Source of the DNA: Rubrobacter marinus
GTDB taxonomy: Bacteria > Actinomycetota > Rubrobacteria > Rubrobacterales > Rubrobacteraceae
Assembly: GCF_011492965.1 (NCBI RefSeq)
Contig: NZ_CP045121.1
Location: forward strand, 2,356,001 to 2,420,000
DNA: 64,000 bases
Direction: 5' to 3'
Below the pieces are notes generated by a model. It ran no database searches, was not told where the DNA came from, and saw only the letters and a list, made by a program, of their open reading frames with translations. The position numbers and the translations under genes were made by a program. Below are positions 8,742-16,440 of this stretch, piece by piece (position 1 is the stretch's first letter; each line of letters opens with the position of its first letter).

Positions 8742-9173
8742 ATGATCGGTGTGGCGGAGCGCGACGTCCGCGAGAAGTTCCGGCGGTCGGGTTACACCCT
8801 GACCAGCCAGCGGCGCGCCGTTCTCGACGCCTTGAAGGAGTTCAAGGGGCACCCTTCGGCCGAGGAGGTCTACCTCGCCGTGAAAAAGAAGAACCCGAAG
8901 GTCGCCCTGGGCACCGTCTACCAGGCGCTCTCCGTCCTGGAGGAGATCGGCCTTATCGGCGCGAAGCGCTGGTCGGAGTCGCCGGTGCGCTACGACCTGA
9001 ACACGGAGCCCCACCACGACATCCGCTGCACGGAGTGCGGCACGGTCGAGGAGATCCCGGGGGTCGACCCCGGCGACCTCTTCGAGACCGTCCGGGAGAA
9101 CACCCCCTACGAGGTCACCCAGACGACGCTCGTCATCGAGGGCGTCTGCCCCTCCTGCCGCGCGCGGAACTAG
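8742..9173 (+). CDS. Fur-family regulator (paralogue 2), PerR-like
   Basis: A 143-residue Fur-family protein with winged helix FRRSGYTLTSQRRAVLDAL and recognition helix GTVYQALSVL. Ligands are in HHDIRCTECG, with the C-terminal structural-zinc pair in GVCPSC. The hinge and the ending are more PerR-like than Fur-like (TTLVIEGVCPSC), suggesting peroxide or manganese/iron sensing; this is a family-level inference. ATG 8742 is preferred (10 nt after GGGAGG) over GTG 8733, which would be only 1 nt from it. It is divergent from sppA and followed by the coiled-coil gene after about 115 nt. Confidence 0.82.
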   Translation: MIGVAERDVREKFRRSGYTLTSQRRAVLDALKEFKGHPSAEEVYLAVKKKNPKVALGTVYQALSVLEEIGLIGAKRWSESPVRYDLNTEPHHDIRCTECGTVEEIPGVDPGDLFETVRENTPYEVTQTTLVIEGVCPSCRARN

Positions 9174-9288
9174 CGCCCCTCCGCCCGTCGGGCGGTACTT
9201 TACCCGAACCCTCGAAACGTTTACCCTGACCCCCGGTGGTTGCGTACGACGAACATAACGGCTCTCCGGTGAGCGGAGGCGGATCGGC

Positions 9289-11259
9289 TTGACGGAGGGA
9301 AGCGTGGACCCGGTTCGCGAGCTCGAGGAGCAGATGCGCGCCGCCGACGCCCTGATCGAGAGCTTAGAGGGCGAGGTCGCCGACCTGCGCAGCGACCTGG
9401 ACCACGCCTCGATGGCGCTGCGCAAGGCCCAGGAGGAGGTCTCCGCCCGGGGGGAATCCGTGGAGGAGGGCGACCGTCTCAGGCAGGAGCTGGAGGCCGC
9501 GCGCGCGGAGGCCGTCTCCCTGCGCGACGAGCTGAGCGACCTGAGGCGCGAGTACGCCGACGAGCAGCTACGCCTCCGCAACGAGCACATCTCGGGGATG
9601 GCCGAGCTCCGCGAGGAGCTCGAGGGGCAGCGCCGGGCGGACCTGGAGGCGGCCGCGTCGGAGGGCAAGGTCGGTGCGCTCCGGGAGGAGTTCCGCAAGG
9701 AGCGGACGGCCCTGGAGGAGCGCCACAAGGCCGAGGTCGAGGAGCTGAGGTCGGCGGCGGAGCGCTGGGAGGAGAAGCTCAGGGCCGGCTACCGCGACCT
9801 CGAAGAGCGCCACAAGGCCGAGGTCGAGAGAACGGAGGCGGAGCGCGTCGCGGAGATACGGGCCCTCCAGAAGAGCTACGCCGACGAGATGGACGGCCTG
9901 ACCCGCGAGCATCGCGACGAGACGGACGCCCTGAAGAAGGCGCATCAGGCGGAGATCGAGGACCTCCAGGGCCGGACGGAGAGCGAGAAGATCGAGCTCG
10001 AGCGGGCCGTCCGGGAGGAGCTCGGGCGCGGCCTCGACGAGGAGCGGCGCGCGGAGCGGGAGCGCCACAAGGCCGAGCTCCAGGCCCTGAGGAGCGCCGC
10101 GGCGGGCCGGGAGCTCGAGATCCAGAAGCAGCTCCGGGCGGAGATCGAGGGCCGCCGGGTCGAGGTGGAGGAGCTCAGGATCGAGCTGGAGTCGATGGCG
10201 GTGACGGCCGAGGAGCGGCGCCGCAGGGAGGTCCGCGAGGTCAAGGCGCTGGCCGAGGGGCGCGAGCGGGAGCTCCGCCGGGCGCACGCGCAGCGCCTGA
10301 CGGAGGAGAAGGAGGCCGCCGACAGGCGCGCCGAGGAGATCGAGGCTCAGAGGGACGGGGAGCTGCGCGCCGTCAAGGAGCGCAGCGCCAGGGACCTCGC
10401 CGACGCCCGCCGCAGGCTCCAGGAGGCCCTCGCCGGCCGGGAGGAGGAGCGCAAATCGGAACAGGCGGGGCTCGAGGAGCGCACCGAGGGCCTCAGGGCC
10501 CGCCAGGAGTCCGAGGCGCGCGTGTACGGCGAGCGCCTCGCCGAGATCGAGCGCGAGAGGTCGGAGGAGCGCAAGGCCGCCGAGGAGCACCTGGAGCGGC
10601 GCGCCCGCGAGCACGCCGAGGAGCGCGCACGCCTCGAGGACCGGCTCGCCGAGCTCAGGGAGGCCCTGGAGGAGCAGGGGACGGTGACGGCCGAGCTCAG
10701 GGAGGCCCTGGAGGCCGCGAGGACCGGGGGCGCGCGGCGGGAGACCGAGGCCGAGCAGCGGCCCGCGGACGACGGCCTCGAGGGGAGGCTGAAGGAGGCG
10801 GACTCCGCGCGGCTCCTCGCCGAGGAGCGCGCGATGGACCTCGAGCGGCGCCTCGCGGAGGCCGTCGAGGAGGGCCTGCGGCGCGAGCGCGAGCTGGAGG
10901 AGGCCCGCCAGAGCTTGCAGCAGCTCTCCTCCCCCGAGCAACGCATGCGCGCGGGCATCTCGGTCTTCAACGACAGCGAGCACACGCGGACGGTCGCCTC
11001 GATCTCCAAGGCCCTCGGGCTCCCCAAGGTCCACGTCGGCACGGACGACGGGTCCGCCGGCAAGCCGGTCGTCACGTTCGTGTGGAGCGAGATGGCCTGG
11101 CGCCGCTACGTCTCGGACCCGACCGAGGGCGTCGAGGAGCCGAGGGTCTACCTCGTCGGCACGGGGGACGACCCGTCCGAGATCCACGACCCCAGCCGCA
11201 GGCCGAACGCCCGCATGGACGCCCAGGGGCGCCTCCTGCTCGGCGTCCAGGCGAGATAG
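9289..11259 (+). CDS. Long coiled-coil protein with a C-terminal globular domain
   Basis: 656 residues. From about residue 5 to 545 the sequence is almost unbroken Glu/Arg/Lys/Ala/Leu heptads, with recurring units such as EERHKAEVEELRSAAERWEE and ERERHKAELQALRSAA, so a very long coiled coil of SMC/tropomyosin style with no ATPase heads. Residues about 550-656 form a compact domain (GISVFNDSEHTRTVASISKA, KPVVTFVWSEMAWRRYV, ending MDAQGRLLLGVQAR) that I cannot assign to a named family. No signal peptide or membrane helix is seen. It starts at TTG 9289, about 9 nt after GCGGAGGC; GTG 9304 is possible. A structural or scaffolding role is only inferred. Confidence 0.75.
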   Translation: MTEGSVDPVRELEEQMRAADALIESLEGEVADLRSDLDHASMALRKAQEEVSARGESVEEGDRLRQELEAARAEAVSLRDELSDLRREYADEQLRLRNEHISGMAELREELEGQRRADLEAAASEGKVGALREEFRKERTALEERHKAEVEELRSAAERWEEKLRAGYRDLEERHKAEVERTEAERVAEIRALQKSYADEMDGLTREHRDETDALKKAHQAEIEDLQGRTESEKIELERAVREELGRGLDEERRAERERHKAELQALRSAAAGRELEIQKQLRAEIEGRRVEVEELRIELESMAVTAEERRRREVREVKALAEGRERELRRAHAQRLTEEKEAADRRAEEIEAQRDGELRAVKERSARDLADARRRLQEALAGREEERKSEQAGLEERTEGLRARQESEARVYGERLAEIERERSEERKAAEEHLERRAREHAEERARLEDRLAELREALEEQGTVTAELREALEAARTGGARRETEAEQRPADDGLEGRLKEADSARLLAEERAMDLERRLAEAVEEGLRRERELEEARQSLQQLSSPEQRMRAGISVFNDSEHTRTVASISKALGLPKVHVGTDDGSAGKPVVTFVWSEMAWRRYVSDPTEGVEEPRVYLVGTGDDPSEIHDPSRRPNARMDAQGRLLLGVQAR

Positions 11260-11331
11260 CCTGACCGGACAGCCCCGCCGACCCCGCGCGCAAACCCGGC
11301 GCCCGTGAGCCTTCCTGCCCGACCCACCCGA

Positions 11332-11383
11332 CCCCGAACGCTCCTGGAACGACGCCGGAGCGTTCCCCGGCGAGCGTTCGGGG
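11332..11383 (+). promoter_or_regulatory. Mutually exclusive stem-loops in a leader or intergenic region
   Basis: Three related segments occur in 52 nt: A, CCCCGAACGCTCC (11332-11344); B, GGAGCGTTC (11357-11365); C, GAGCGTTCGGGG (11372-11383). A can pair with B over 9 bp or with C over 12 bp, but not both. This could be a terminator of the coiled-coil gene or an attenuator-like switch. No open leader peptide was recognised. Confidence 0.4.
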
Positions 11384-11429
11384 GTCGCTCCGGGCCGCCG
11401 GGGAGCGAGATCTGCCGGGCTTTCGGCGC

Positions 11430-11435
11430 TACACT
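11430..11435 (+). promoter_or_regulatory. TACACT -10 element of a probable leaderless promoter
   Basis: TACACT lies six bases before the GTG start at 11442, the same spacing and -10 sequence as in front of Fur-like gene 1. No good -35 is visible 17 bp upstream. Confidence 0.35.
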
Positions 11436-11441
11436 CACGCG

Positions 11442-12062
11442 GTGTCCAAGGACGGTCAAGAGAAGGTTCTACTCGTGGACGGTACGGCCCTGACCCTGCT
11501 CGTCGAGCGCAAGAAGCGGGTGAAGAACGTCAACGCCCGCCTCGAGGGCTCCGTGTTGCGGGTGAGCGCGCCGCCGGGGATGCGGGACGAGGATCTAGCG
11601 CCCGTCGTCGAGGGTCTGGCGCGCAGGCTCCTGCGCCGCGCCCACGCGAGGAAGGTCAACGGGGAGGGGGAAGCCCTCGCCCTCGCCCGGCGGGTCGCCG
11701 GGAGGTTCCCCGAGCCCCCCTCGGTCGGCCGGGTGCTGTTCTCGACGGCGCAGCGCTCGCGCTGGGGCAGCTATAGCCCGCGCACCGACACCGTCAGGCT
11801 CAACGCCGCGCTGAGGGGCATGCCCCGGTGGGTGCTCGAAGCCGTGGTCGCCCACGAGCTCGCGCACGCCGTCCACCCCGACCACTCCCCCTCCTTCTGG
11901 CGCCTCCTGAGGGGGGCGTGCCCGGAGACCGACCGGGCCATCGCTTTCCTCGACGGCGTGAGCTGGCTCGCCCGCCACCACGCGGAGCTGCCGCCCGTCG
12001 AGCGAGAGGGGCTCGGCATGCGGGAGTCGGCTGTGCCCGGGGACGGGACCGATCCCCTGTAG
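11442..12062 (+). CDS. YgjP/WLM-like zinc metallopeptidase (DUF45, SprT-type)
   Basis: 206 residues with the zinc-protease signature HELAHAVHPDHSPSFW (HExxH plus a third His downstream). It is preceded by RSRWGSYSPRTDTVRLNAAL, a segment strongly typical of the YgjP/DUF45 metal-dependent hydrolase family. Catalytic Glu and the two zinc His are intact. Family members are small cytoplasmic metalloproteases, often of unknown substrate, some near DNA-repair genes. It is followed after about 115 nt by the DinG-type helicase. GTG 11442 has no Shine-Dalgarno but fits a leaderless start. Confidence 0.8.
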   Translation: MSKDGQEKVLLVDGTALTLLVERKKRVKNVNARLEGSVLRVSAPPGMRDEDLAPVVEGLARRLLRRAHARKVNGEGEALALARRVAGRFPEPPSVGRVLFSTAQRSRWGSYSPRTDTVRLNAALRGMPRWVLEAVVAHELAHAVHPDHSPSFWRLLRGACPETDRAIAFLDGVSWLARHHAELPPVEREGLGMRESAVPGDGTDPL

Positions 12063-12177
12063 CCCTCCGCGGCCCTGCTCCCGGGCGGTGCGGTCGGGCG
12101 GGGCGTGCACCGTCCGGGGCGCGTTTTCGAACCGGGGCTCGCAATTCGGGGCGCGGCGAGGATAATCTCCTGGGACC

Positions 12178-14214
12178 ATGGGAGCGCGAGAGAGACATTC
12201 GGGGGGCGGCGAGCAGGCGGCGCCGGACGGGATCTTCGCCGTCGACGGGCCCCTGGCCGCGCGCAAGGCGGGGTACCGGCGGCGCCCGGAGCAGGTGGAG
12301 CTGGCGCGAGCCGTGGAACGCACCTTTCGCGAGCGCGGCGTGCTGCTCGCCGACGCCCCGACCGGGACGGGCAAGAGCGCCTCTTACCTCGCGCCCGCGA
12401 TCCTGCGGGCGCTGCGCGCCGGCGAGAAGGTCCTGGTCTCGACCGCCACGCTCGCCCTCCAGAACCAGCTTCTGACCGAGGACGTACCCGTGGTCTCGGC
12501 CGCTTCGAGCTCGCTGCTGGGGCAGCCCGAGGAGGAGGGGATAGCGTACTCCGTGATGAAGGGCCGCCGGAACTTCCTCTGCGGCCAGCGCCACGAGGAC
12601 ACCCTCAGGGAGGGCACGCTCCTCGACGGGAAGCTCGGCCCGGGCCTCGAACGCTGGGCCGTCGAGACGGAGACCGGGGACAGGGAAGACCTGGACTTCC
12701 CGGTGCCGGCGTGGGCCTGGCTCGAGGTAGCCTCCGACGGCGAGGACTGCGCCCCCAAGAGCTGCCGCTTCCGCGACGGCTGCTTCTACTACGCCCACCG
12801 GGAGAAGGCCCAGGACGCGGACCTCGTGATCGTCAACCACGCCCTCCTCCTGGCGAACGTCGCCTCCGGCGGGAACATCTTCGACGCCGAGGGCCGCCAC
12901 CTCATCATCGACGAGGCCCACGTCCTGGAGGACGTCATGTCCGAGGCCCTCGGCGCCCGGGTGTCCTACGGGCGGGTCCGCTACGCGATGCGCCAGGCGA
13001 AAAAGAAGTCCGAGGGGGCCGTAGCACACACCGACCGCGCCGAGATGGCCGCGGAGCTCTTCTTCGGCGAGCTGGAGGCGAACGGCGCCCTCGGGGACGA
13101 GGGCGCCGCCCCCGGCTCGTACGGGACCCTCAAGGACGCGCTGCTCTCGGTCTCGGAGGCGCTCGCGAACGACCCGAAGGAGGAGGCGAACAACCTTACC
13201 GGCATGGTCGCGCGCCTCCTCGGGGACCTGCGCTTCTTCTACTCCGAGCCCGAGGACGAGTACGCCTACGCCGTGGTCGAGGGCCGGAGGTCTTTTCGGC
13301 GTGGCCGCAAGGGCGGGGTGACTGGGGAGCCGCTGCCCGAGCTCAAGGCCTGGCTCGTGGACACCGGCGAGGCCTTTCGGGAGGGACTGCTGCCCCTCTT
13401 CGGGGACGGCGGGGTGGTGCTGACCAGCGCGACGCTCGCGACCGGGTCGGGCGAGGGACGCTCGTTCTCCTACACCAGGGGCCGGCTCGGCCTCGACGGG
13501 CCCCTCGGAGGGAGGACCGTCCGGGAGCACCTCGGCTCGGAGGTGTTCGACTACGCCGCGAGGTGCCTCCTGTACGTGGACGAAGGGGAGGGCGCGCCGC
13601 GAGATGCCCCGCACGGTGTTCCGGCCGCGGAGCGCGAGGCGGCGGCGGGCGCGAAGCGCGCGGAGGATCTGGTCGCGCTCTCCGGGGGGAGGGCGCTGGT
13701 GTTGCTCTCGACGAGCCGGGCGGTCGAGGCGTACAGGCGCGTCTTCGACCCGCCCTTCCCCGTGCGTTTCCAGGGCGACGACTCCCCGGGGCGGCTCGTG
13801 CGGTGGCTGAAGGAGACGGAGGGCGGCGTCCTGGTGGGGACCCGCTCCTTCTGGACCGGGGTGGACGTGCCCGGAGAGGCCGTCTCCCTCGTCGTGATAG
13901 ACCGCGTCCCCTTCCCCGTCCCGACGACCCCGTCATCAAGCGCCTCTCCGAGCGGGCGGGCAGGGACTGGTTCCGCGCCGTCTCGCTGCCCAGGGCGCAG
14001 GTGGCGCTCCGGCAGGGGCGGGACGGCTCATGCGCCGCGATTCGGACCGCGGCGTGATCGCGCTTCTAGACCCCAGGCTCCGCCGCAAGAGCTGGGGCAA
14101 GGCGATCCTCGCAAGCCTCCCCCCGCGCCCGTCACGAGCTCCCTGCGGGAAGTGGAGAGCTTCTTCCGAGAGGGCCATCCTCCGGAGGATCGGACGAAGA
14201 CGCGACCCGCCTGA
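12178..14214 (+). CDS. dinG: DinG/XPD-type iron-sulfur DNA helicase (3' end frameshifted)
   Basis: A superfamily 2 helicase. Walker A is DAPTGTGKS (about residue 60) and motif II is IIDEAHVL (about residue 244). A four-cysteine Fe-S cluster region lies between them (NFLCGQ, GEDCAPKSCRF, DGCFYY). C-terminal motifs GTRSFWTGVDVPGEAVSL and, after repair, QGAGRLMRR (motif VI) are present. Members unwind DNA with 5'-3' polarity in repair and R-loop or replication-block removal. ATG 12178. The first about 580 codons are intact. Three one-base-loss frameshifts near 13920, 14014 and 14118 then carry the frame through all three phases back to the original one, ending ...REVESFFREGHPPEDRTK at 14214. Confidence 0.82.
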   Translation: MGARERHSGGGEQAAPDGIFAVDGPLAARKAGYRRRPEQVELARAVERTFRERGVLLADAPTGTGKSASYLAPAILRALRAGEKVLVSTATLALQNQLLTEDVPVVSAASSSLLGQPEEEGIAYSVMKGRRNFLCGQRHEDTLREGTLLDGKLGPGLERWAVETETGDREDLDFPVPAWAWLEVASDGEDCAPKSCRFRDGCFYYAHREKAQDADLVIVNHALLLANVASGGNIFDAEGRHLIIDEAHVLEDVMSEALGARVSYGRVRYAMRQAKKKSEGAVAHTDRAEMAAELFFGELEANGALGDEGAAPGSYGTLKDALLSVSEALANDPKEEANNLTGMVARLLGDLRFFYSEPEDEYAYAVVEGRRSFRRGRKGGVTGEPLPELKAWLVDTGEAFREGLLPLFGDGGVVLTSATLATGSGEGRSFSYTRGRLGLDGPLGGRTVREHLGSEVFDYAARCLLYVDEGEGAPRDAPHGVPAAEREAAAGAKRAEDLVALSGGRALVLLSTSRAVEAYRRVFDPPFPVRFQGDDSPGRLVRWLKETEGGVLVGTRSFWTGVDVPGEAVSLVVIDRVPFPVPTTPSSSASPSGRAGTGSAPSRCPGRRWRSGRGGTAHAPRFGPRRDRASRPQAPPQELGQGDPRKPPPAPVTSSLREVESFFREGHPPEDRTKTRPA

Positions 14215-14349
14215 CGCACGCATACCGGTAGACGGACGAAAATTCTTTCTCCGAGCCTCTGCCCCGGCTCAAAACACTGCACAAACACTGCTCTAATGCT
14301 ACACTAGGCGTCCGAAGGGAGCGAAGGCGGTGGCAGGGAGGTAGCTGAG

Positions 14350-15061
14350 ATGAAGGTCGTATTCGTGCATGGCGCCCTGGTCTTCGACGGGGCTTGGTGG
14401 TGGCACCGCATGGTCGAGCCGCTGGCCGCCCTCGGCCTGGGGAGCCGGGCCGTGGAGCTGCCGAGCTGTGTGGCCCCCGGGGTCTCCTCGAAGGTCTCCG
14501 GGGACATGTACGCCGACGCCGACGCGGTGAGGGCGGCGCTCGACGAGGAGGACGAGCCCGTCGTGCTCGTGGGGCACTCCTACGGCGGCATGGTCATAAC
14601 CGACGCCGCCGCGGGCCACGGGGCGTCGGGCACCTGGTCTACGTCTCCTCGGTTATGCCCGAGAGCGACGAGACGTTGGCGAGCTTCGGCGGGGGAGGGA
14701 GCCGGGGCCGTGGATGGACCCGCGTCCGGAGGACGGCACGATGGGCATCAAGGCCGAGCTCGTGCCCGACGCTTTTATGCAGGACTGCGACGAGGCGTCG
14801 GTCGCCGGTGCGCTCGAGCGTCTGACCCGCCAGCCCCTGACGGTCTTCGGGCAGGCTCCTCGCGGCGTCGCGTGGCGCGAGAAGCCGTCGACCTACGTCG
14901 TGTGCGCCGAGGACCGGGCGACGCCGCCCGAGGCGCAGCGGAGGCTCGCGAGGAGGGCGGGTTCGGTTGTGGAGCTACCGACCGGCCACCACCCGATGCT
15001 CTCGTGGCCCGAGGGGCTGGCGCGGGTGCTGGCCGAAGCGGCGGCCGCGCCAGGTACCTGA
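14350..15061 (+). pseudogene. Alpha/beta-hydrolase (EstC/salicylate-esterase type), two frameshifts
   Basis: Starts at ATG 14350 after GGGAGG. The N-terminus VFVHGALVFDGAWWWHRM and the nucleophile elbow VLVGHSYGGMVITDAA are typical of the HNL/methylesterase-like alpha/beta-hydrolase group. The middle (VGHLVYVSSVMPESDETLAS) is in a second frame. The C-terminus with Asp (VVCAEDRATPP) and His (LPTGHHPMLS) is in a third. The two changes near 14625 and 14700 are each consistent with loss of one base. Repaired, it is about 237 residues with an intact triad. A TACACT -10-like hexamer lies at about 14301-14306. Confidence 0.7.
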
Positions 15062-15131
15062 GCCCCGCTCGAAGTCCTGCGTTGGGGCGTGCAGCGCTCG
15101 GGGGAGCTAAGAGGCAGGACGTGGCTATTGG

Positions 15132-15620
15132 CTACTGCCCCTCGGGGGCGGAGGCCTGCTCCCTCTGGCGCCGGATCTCCCGCTGGCGCAGGACCTGCGC
15201 GTTGTGCGCGTAGACGACCTCGCCGCGACGGGCGCCCACGTACGAAGCGCCGAGGACCGTGGCGAACAGGACGACCGAGAGCAAGACGCCCGTGGAGGTC
15301 CGCAGGTTGGCGAAGGGATCGCTGCCGCCGCCGAACGCCGAGGTGAGGGCGTTGACGAGCGGCGAGACCGCGAACGAGATGAGGCCGACCAGGGTCCCGT
15401 GCAGCTTCCGCCTCGACGGCGCGCGGTAGGAGGCGAACATCCCGCCGAAGTAGAACGAGAAGGCGGCGACGAAGATCAGGACGACCGTCGGCAGCGCGGT
15501 CGAGGCCAGCGACTGGCCGAAGAAGCGGGTGAAGACGGGCGCGACGATGCCGAGCATGACCAGCACCCCGATCCCGAGGGCCAGCAGTATTCCGAAAAGC
15601 ACGGCGCCAAAGCTCTTCAT
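15132..15620 (-). CDS. Conserved integral membrane protein, function unknown
   Basis: 162 residues from ATG 15620. Four predicted helices: FGILLALGIGVLVMLGIVAP, PTVVLIFVAAFSFYFGGMFA, a third around TLVGLISFAVSPLVNAL, and GVLLSVVLFATVLGASYVGA. A basic cytoplasmic-looking tail (LRQREIRRQREQ) follows. A Ser/Arg-rich loop (SYRAPSRRKLHG) lies between helices 2 and 3. The overall shape is like small YrzE/TIGR04086-type membrane proteins, but I would not assign it. It is separated by 60 nt from the DJ-1 gene on the same strand. Confidence 0.7.
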   Translation of the reverse strand: MKSFGAVLFGILLALGIGVLVMLGIVAPVFTRFFGQSLASTALPTVVLIFVAAFSFYFGGMFASYRAPSRRKLHGTLVGLISFAVSPLVNALTSAFGGGSDPFANLRTSTGVLLSVVLFATVLGASYVGARRGEVVYAHNAQVLRQREIRRQREQASAPEGQ

Positions 15621-15680
15621 GCCTCTTATCCTACCAACCCGGCCGCGGCGGCCCGGTGGTCGCCTTCACCCCGGGTCTGC

Positions 15681-16202
15681 CTAGTCCTCGGCCAGGGCGC
15701 CGACGAGCTCGCGGCAGAACGACGGTATGTCCGGGACGACGCGCCCCCAGACCAGGTTCCCCTCGCGGAAGGCCGGCTTGTCCACCCAGGTCGCGCCGGC
15801 GTTCACCAGATCGTCCTTAATGCCCAGGGAGCCGGTGGCGCTTACCCCGCCGACGATGCCCGCGGAGATCGCCACGAGCCCGCCGTGGCAGATGATCCCG
15901 ACGACCTTGCCCCGCTCGTGCACCGCCCTGACGAGGTCCGTGACCTCCTCGTAGCGCCGCAGCTTGTCCGGCGCCCAGCCGCCGGGGATGACAATCCCGT
16001 CCAGCTCGTCCGCGCTAACGTCGTTCGCCGTCGCGTCCGCGCGCGCGTCCGAGAAGTTCTTGCCCATAAACGGCCCCTCGCCGGGTCCGACCGAGATCAC
16101 CTCCGCCCCCTCCTCCCTGAGGCGCATAACGGTCACCCAGTACTCCAGGTCCTCGAACCCGTCGGCGATCAGAACCACGATCCTCTTCCCCTTCAGCCTC
16201 AC
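15681..16202 (-). CDS. DJ-1/PfpI family protein
   Basis: A 173-residue class I glutamine-amidotransferase-like protein. It has the nucleophile elbow GIICHGGLVAIS (Cys then His) and the upstream acidic residue in the LIADGFEDLEYW strand, the layout of PfpI/YhbO-type proteins. Members act as intracellular proteases, deglycases or chaperones; which applies here cannot be told. It starts at GTG 16202 (VRLKGKRIVVLIADGF). The length is normal for the family (about 170-190). Confidence 0.85.
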   Translation of the reverse strand: MRLKGKRIVVLIADGFEDLEYWVTVMRLREEGAEVISVGPGEGPFMGKNFSDARADATANDVSADELDGIVIPGGWAPDKLRRYEEVTDLVRAVHERGKVVGIICHGGLVAISAGIVGGVSATGSLGIKDDLVNAGATWVDKPAFREGNLVWGRVVPDIPSFCRELVGALAED

Positions 16203-16279
16203 GAGCTTCCCCTTCCCTTAGATCTCTCGCAGCCGGCCCCGCTTCGCGTCCCTTCTTCTCGGGCCTCCGGCCGGCAACC

Positions 16280-16440
16280 TCATTCTAGATCAGGACCGGA
16301 CCCGATCGCGAGCAGGGCGTCGACGGCCTCCCTGGCCTCCTCCCCGCCGGCCTCCAGCGCCCGAACGAGCTCCGGGACGGCGGCGGCGCCGCGCCCGGAT
16401 CGGAGCAGGCGCTCGGCGGCGGCGAGATGTTCTTTGTAGG
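16280..16440 (-). other. Open frame after recQ, possible RecQ tail or small gene
   Basis: Immediately after the recQ stop, the next frame reads AYKEHLAAAERLLRSGRG then VPELVRALEAGGEEAREAVD and ends at 16280. It is helical and alanine-rich, a little like a HEAT/TPR-style helix pair. It has no ATG, GTG or TTG start. The shift needed to join it to RecQ is again the one-base-loss kind, next to a GGGG run. It may therefore be the true RecQ C-terminus, or an unrelated small gene whose start is damaged. Confidence 0.3.
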
